Made by a program: the position numbers and the translations under genes. A model generated the notes under the pieces. The model ran no database searches, was not told the DNA's origin, and worked only from the letters and a program-made list of their open reading frames with translations. Positions 63,590-64,000 of a stretch of DNA of 64,000 nucleotides are shown here, piece after piece. The DNA comes from Microbacterium sp. PM5 (GTDB lineage Bacteria > Actinomycetota > Actinomycetes > Actinomycetales > Microbacteriaceae). Within the stretch, counting starts at the first letter, position 1, and every line of letters begins with the position of its first letter. The stretch lies in assembly GCF_003293595.1 (NCBI RefSeq), contig NZ_CP022162.1:2921432-2985431 (forward strand), given 5' to 3'.

Positions 63590-64000
63590 TCAGTCGAGAG
63601 CCCAGGACACCAGTCGTTCGAGCGTGGCGAGGCCGTCGCGCGAGAGGATCGACTCCAGGTGCCCCTGCACCGAGGCGTAGCCCGGTCCGCGCAGGGCGTA
63701 GACGTCACCGGAGGCCCCATCCGCCGAGATCTCCGTGCGCCCGAGGCGGGCCGTTCCCGGGTTCACGCGGGCCGTGAACGTGTTGTAGAACCCGATCGAC
63801 GATGGTTCTCCGAAGACGTCCACGGTCTTCTGCAGGCCCTGATGGGGCGTCGCCAGGGGAGCGAGGTCCAGGCCGAGCCGGTCGGCGAGGATCTGGTGGC
63901 TCAGACAGACCGCCAGGAGGGGCCGGCCGCCGTCGAGGCGGGCGGCGACGACGTCGCGCATGGCGCGGATGCGTGCGCTGCCGTCGTCCCGCGGATCGCC
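63590..64000 (-). CDS. Glutamine amidotransferase domain, PhzE/anthranilate-synthase type (C-terminal fragment)
   Basis: The last 136 residues of a larger gene that leaves the window at the right edge. LLAVCLSHQILADRLG carries the nucleophile Cys of a class I amidotransferase. The downstream ATPHQGLQKTVDVFGEP and SIGFYNTFTAR segments resemble the PhzE-type chorismate enzymes. The usual FHPES reads QGHLES, keeping His and Glu but changing the Pro. The synthase half, if fused, lies beyond the window. It may make an anthranilate- or phenazine-related compound. Confidence 0.75.
   Translation of the reverse strand, partial: GDPRDDGSARIRAMRDVVAARLDGGRPLLAVCLSHQILADRLGLDLAPLATPHQGLQKTVDVFGEPSSIGFYNTFTARVNPGTARLGRTEISADGASGDVYALRGPGYASVQGHLESILSRDGLATLERLVSWALD

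Overview
This 64 kb window is chromosomal DNA of a very GC-rich Gram-positive actinobacterium. Gene content and order (DUF3097, DUF2993/LmeA, argS-lysA-hom-thrC-thrB-rho-prfA, wecA just upstream of atpBEFHAGDC, YcnI) point to Microbacteriaceae, most likely Microbacterium or a close relative. The genus is inferred from gene order and protein style; no rRNA or marker search was possible. I see no prophage, integrase, CRISPR array or intact transposon. Nearly everything is vertically inherited core or near-core sequence, with one small transposon-end-like remnant and one pair of short palindromic repeats.

Layout. 1-9.95 kb: a partial lipoprotein, small enzymes (hydrolase, AhpD-like, protein phosphatase), an iron-box-controlled SIP-domain gene, an arginase-family gene coupled to an HExxH protein, PspA, a TPM protein, DUF3097, trmB and a CPBP-like protein. 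9.95-10.4 kb: a guanidine-III riboswitch and its SMR exporter. 10.4-16.6 kb: a rhomboid-like/MprF-type fusion, a 53-residue membrane protein, an LCP ligase, an SDR, tRNA-Arg(CCG) and a transglutaminase. 16.6-16.9 kb: two 75-bp repeat elements. 16.9-27.8 kb: argS, LmeA-like, lysA, hom, thrC, thrB, rho, prfA, that is, aspartate-family amino acid synthesis joined to translation and termination genes. 27.8-33.5 kb: holin-like protein, cysE/cysK on the minus strand, prmC, threonylcarbamoyl-AMP synthase, wecA and an AtpI-like gene. 33.6-40.4 kb: the complete F1Fo ATP synthase operon, closed by an 18-bp-stem terminator. 40.5-50.1 kb: YaaA, two small membrane proteins, a heterodimeric ABC exporter, a PP2C phosphatase and an orphan EssC/EccC-type ATPase. 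50.1-55.4 kb: asparaginase, MBL hydrolase, OsmC, acyltransferase, FKBP lipoprotein, dxr. 55.6-60.7 kb: pyruvate formate-lyase with its activase, then a MurE-like ligase with an altered substrate motif. 60.8-64 kb: a YcnI copper-protein pair, an RseP-type protease, and the end of a PhzE/anthranilate-synthase-like amidotransferase.

Regulation visible in the sequence. Many monocistronic genes have a TAnnnT hexamer exactly six bases before the start codon, the signature of leaderless transcripts; this fixed several starts. Genes inside operons are joined by ATGA/GTGA overlaps. Other sites are an IdeR/DtxR-type iron box at the SIP gene, a guanidine-III pseudoknot at the SMR gene, twin TTGTGG-N5-CCACAA palindromes at pflB, alternative hairpins in the rho leader, and an AT-rich 46-bp dyad over the start of the MurE-like gene.

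No clearly new multi-gene system is present. The parts that most deserve follow-up are the rhomboid-MprF fusion, the pfl locus with its paired palindromes, the MurE-like ligase with its dyad, the EssC-like ATPase lacking other type VII genes, and the 75-bp paired repeats.
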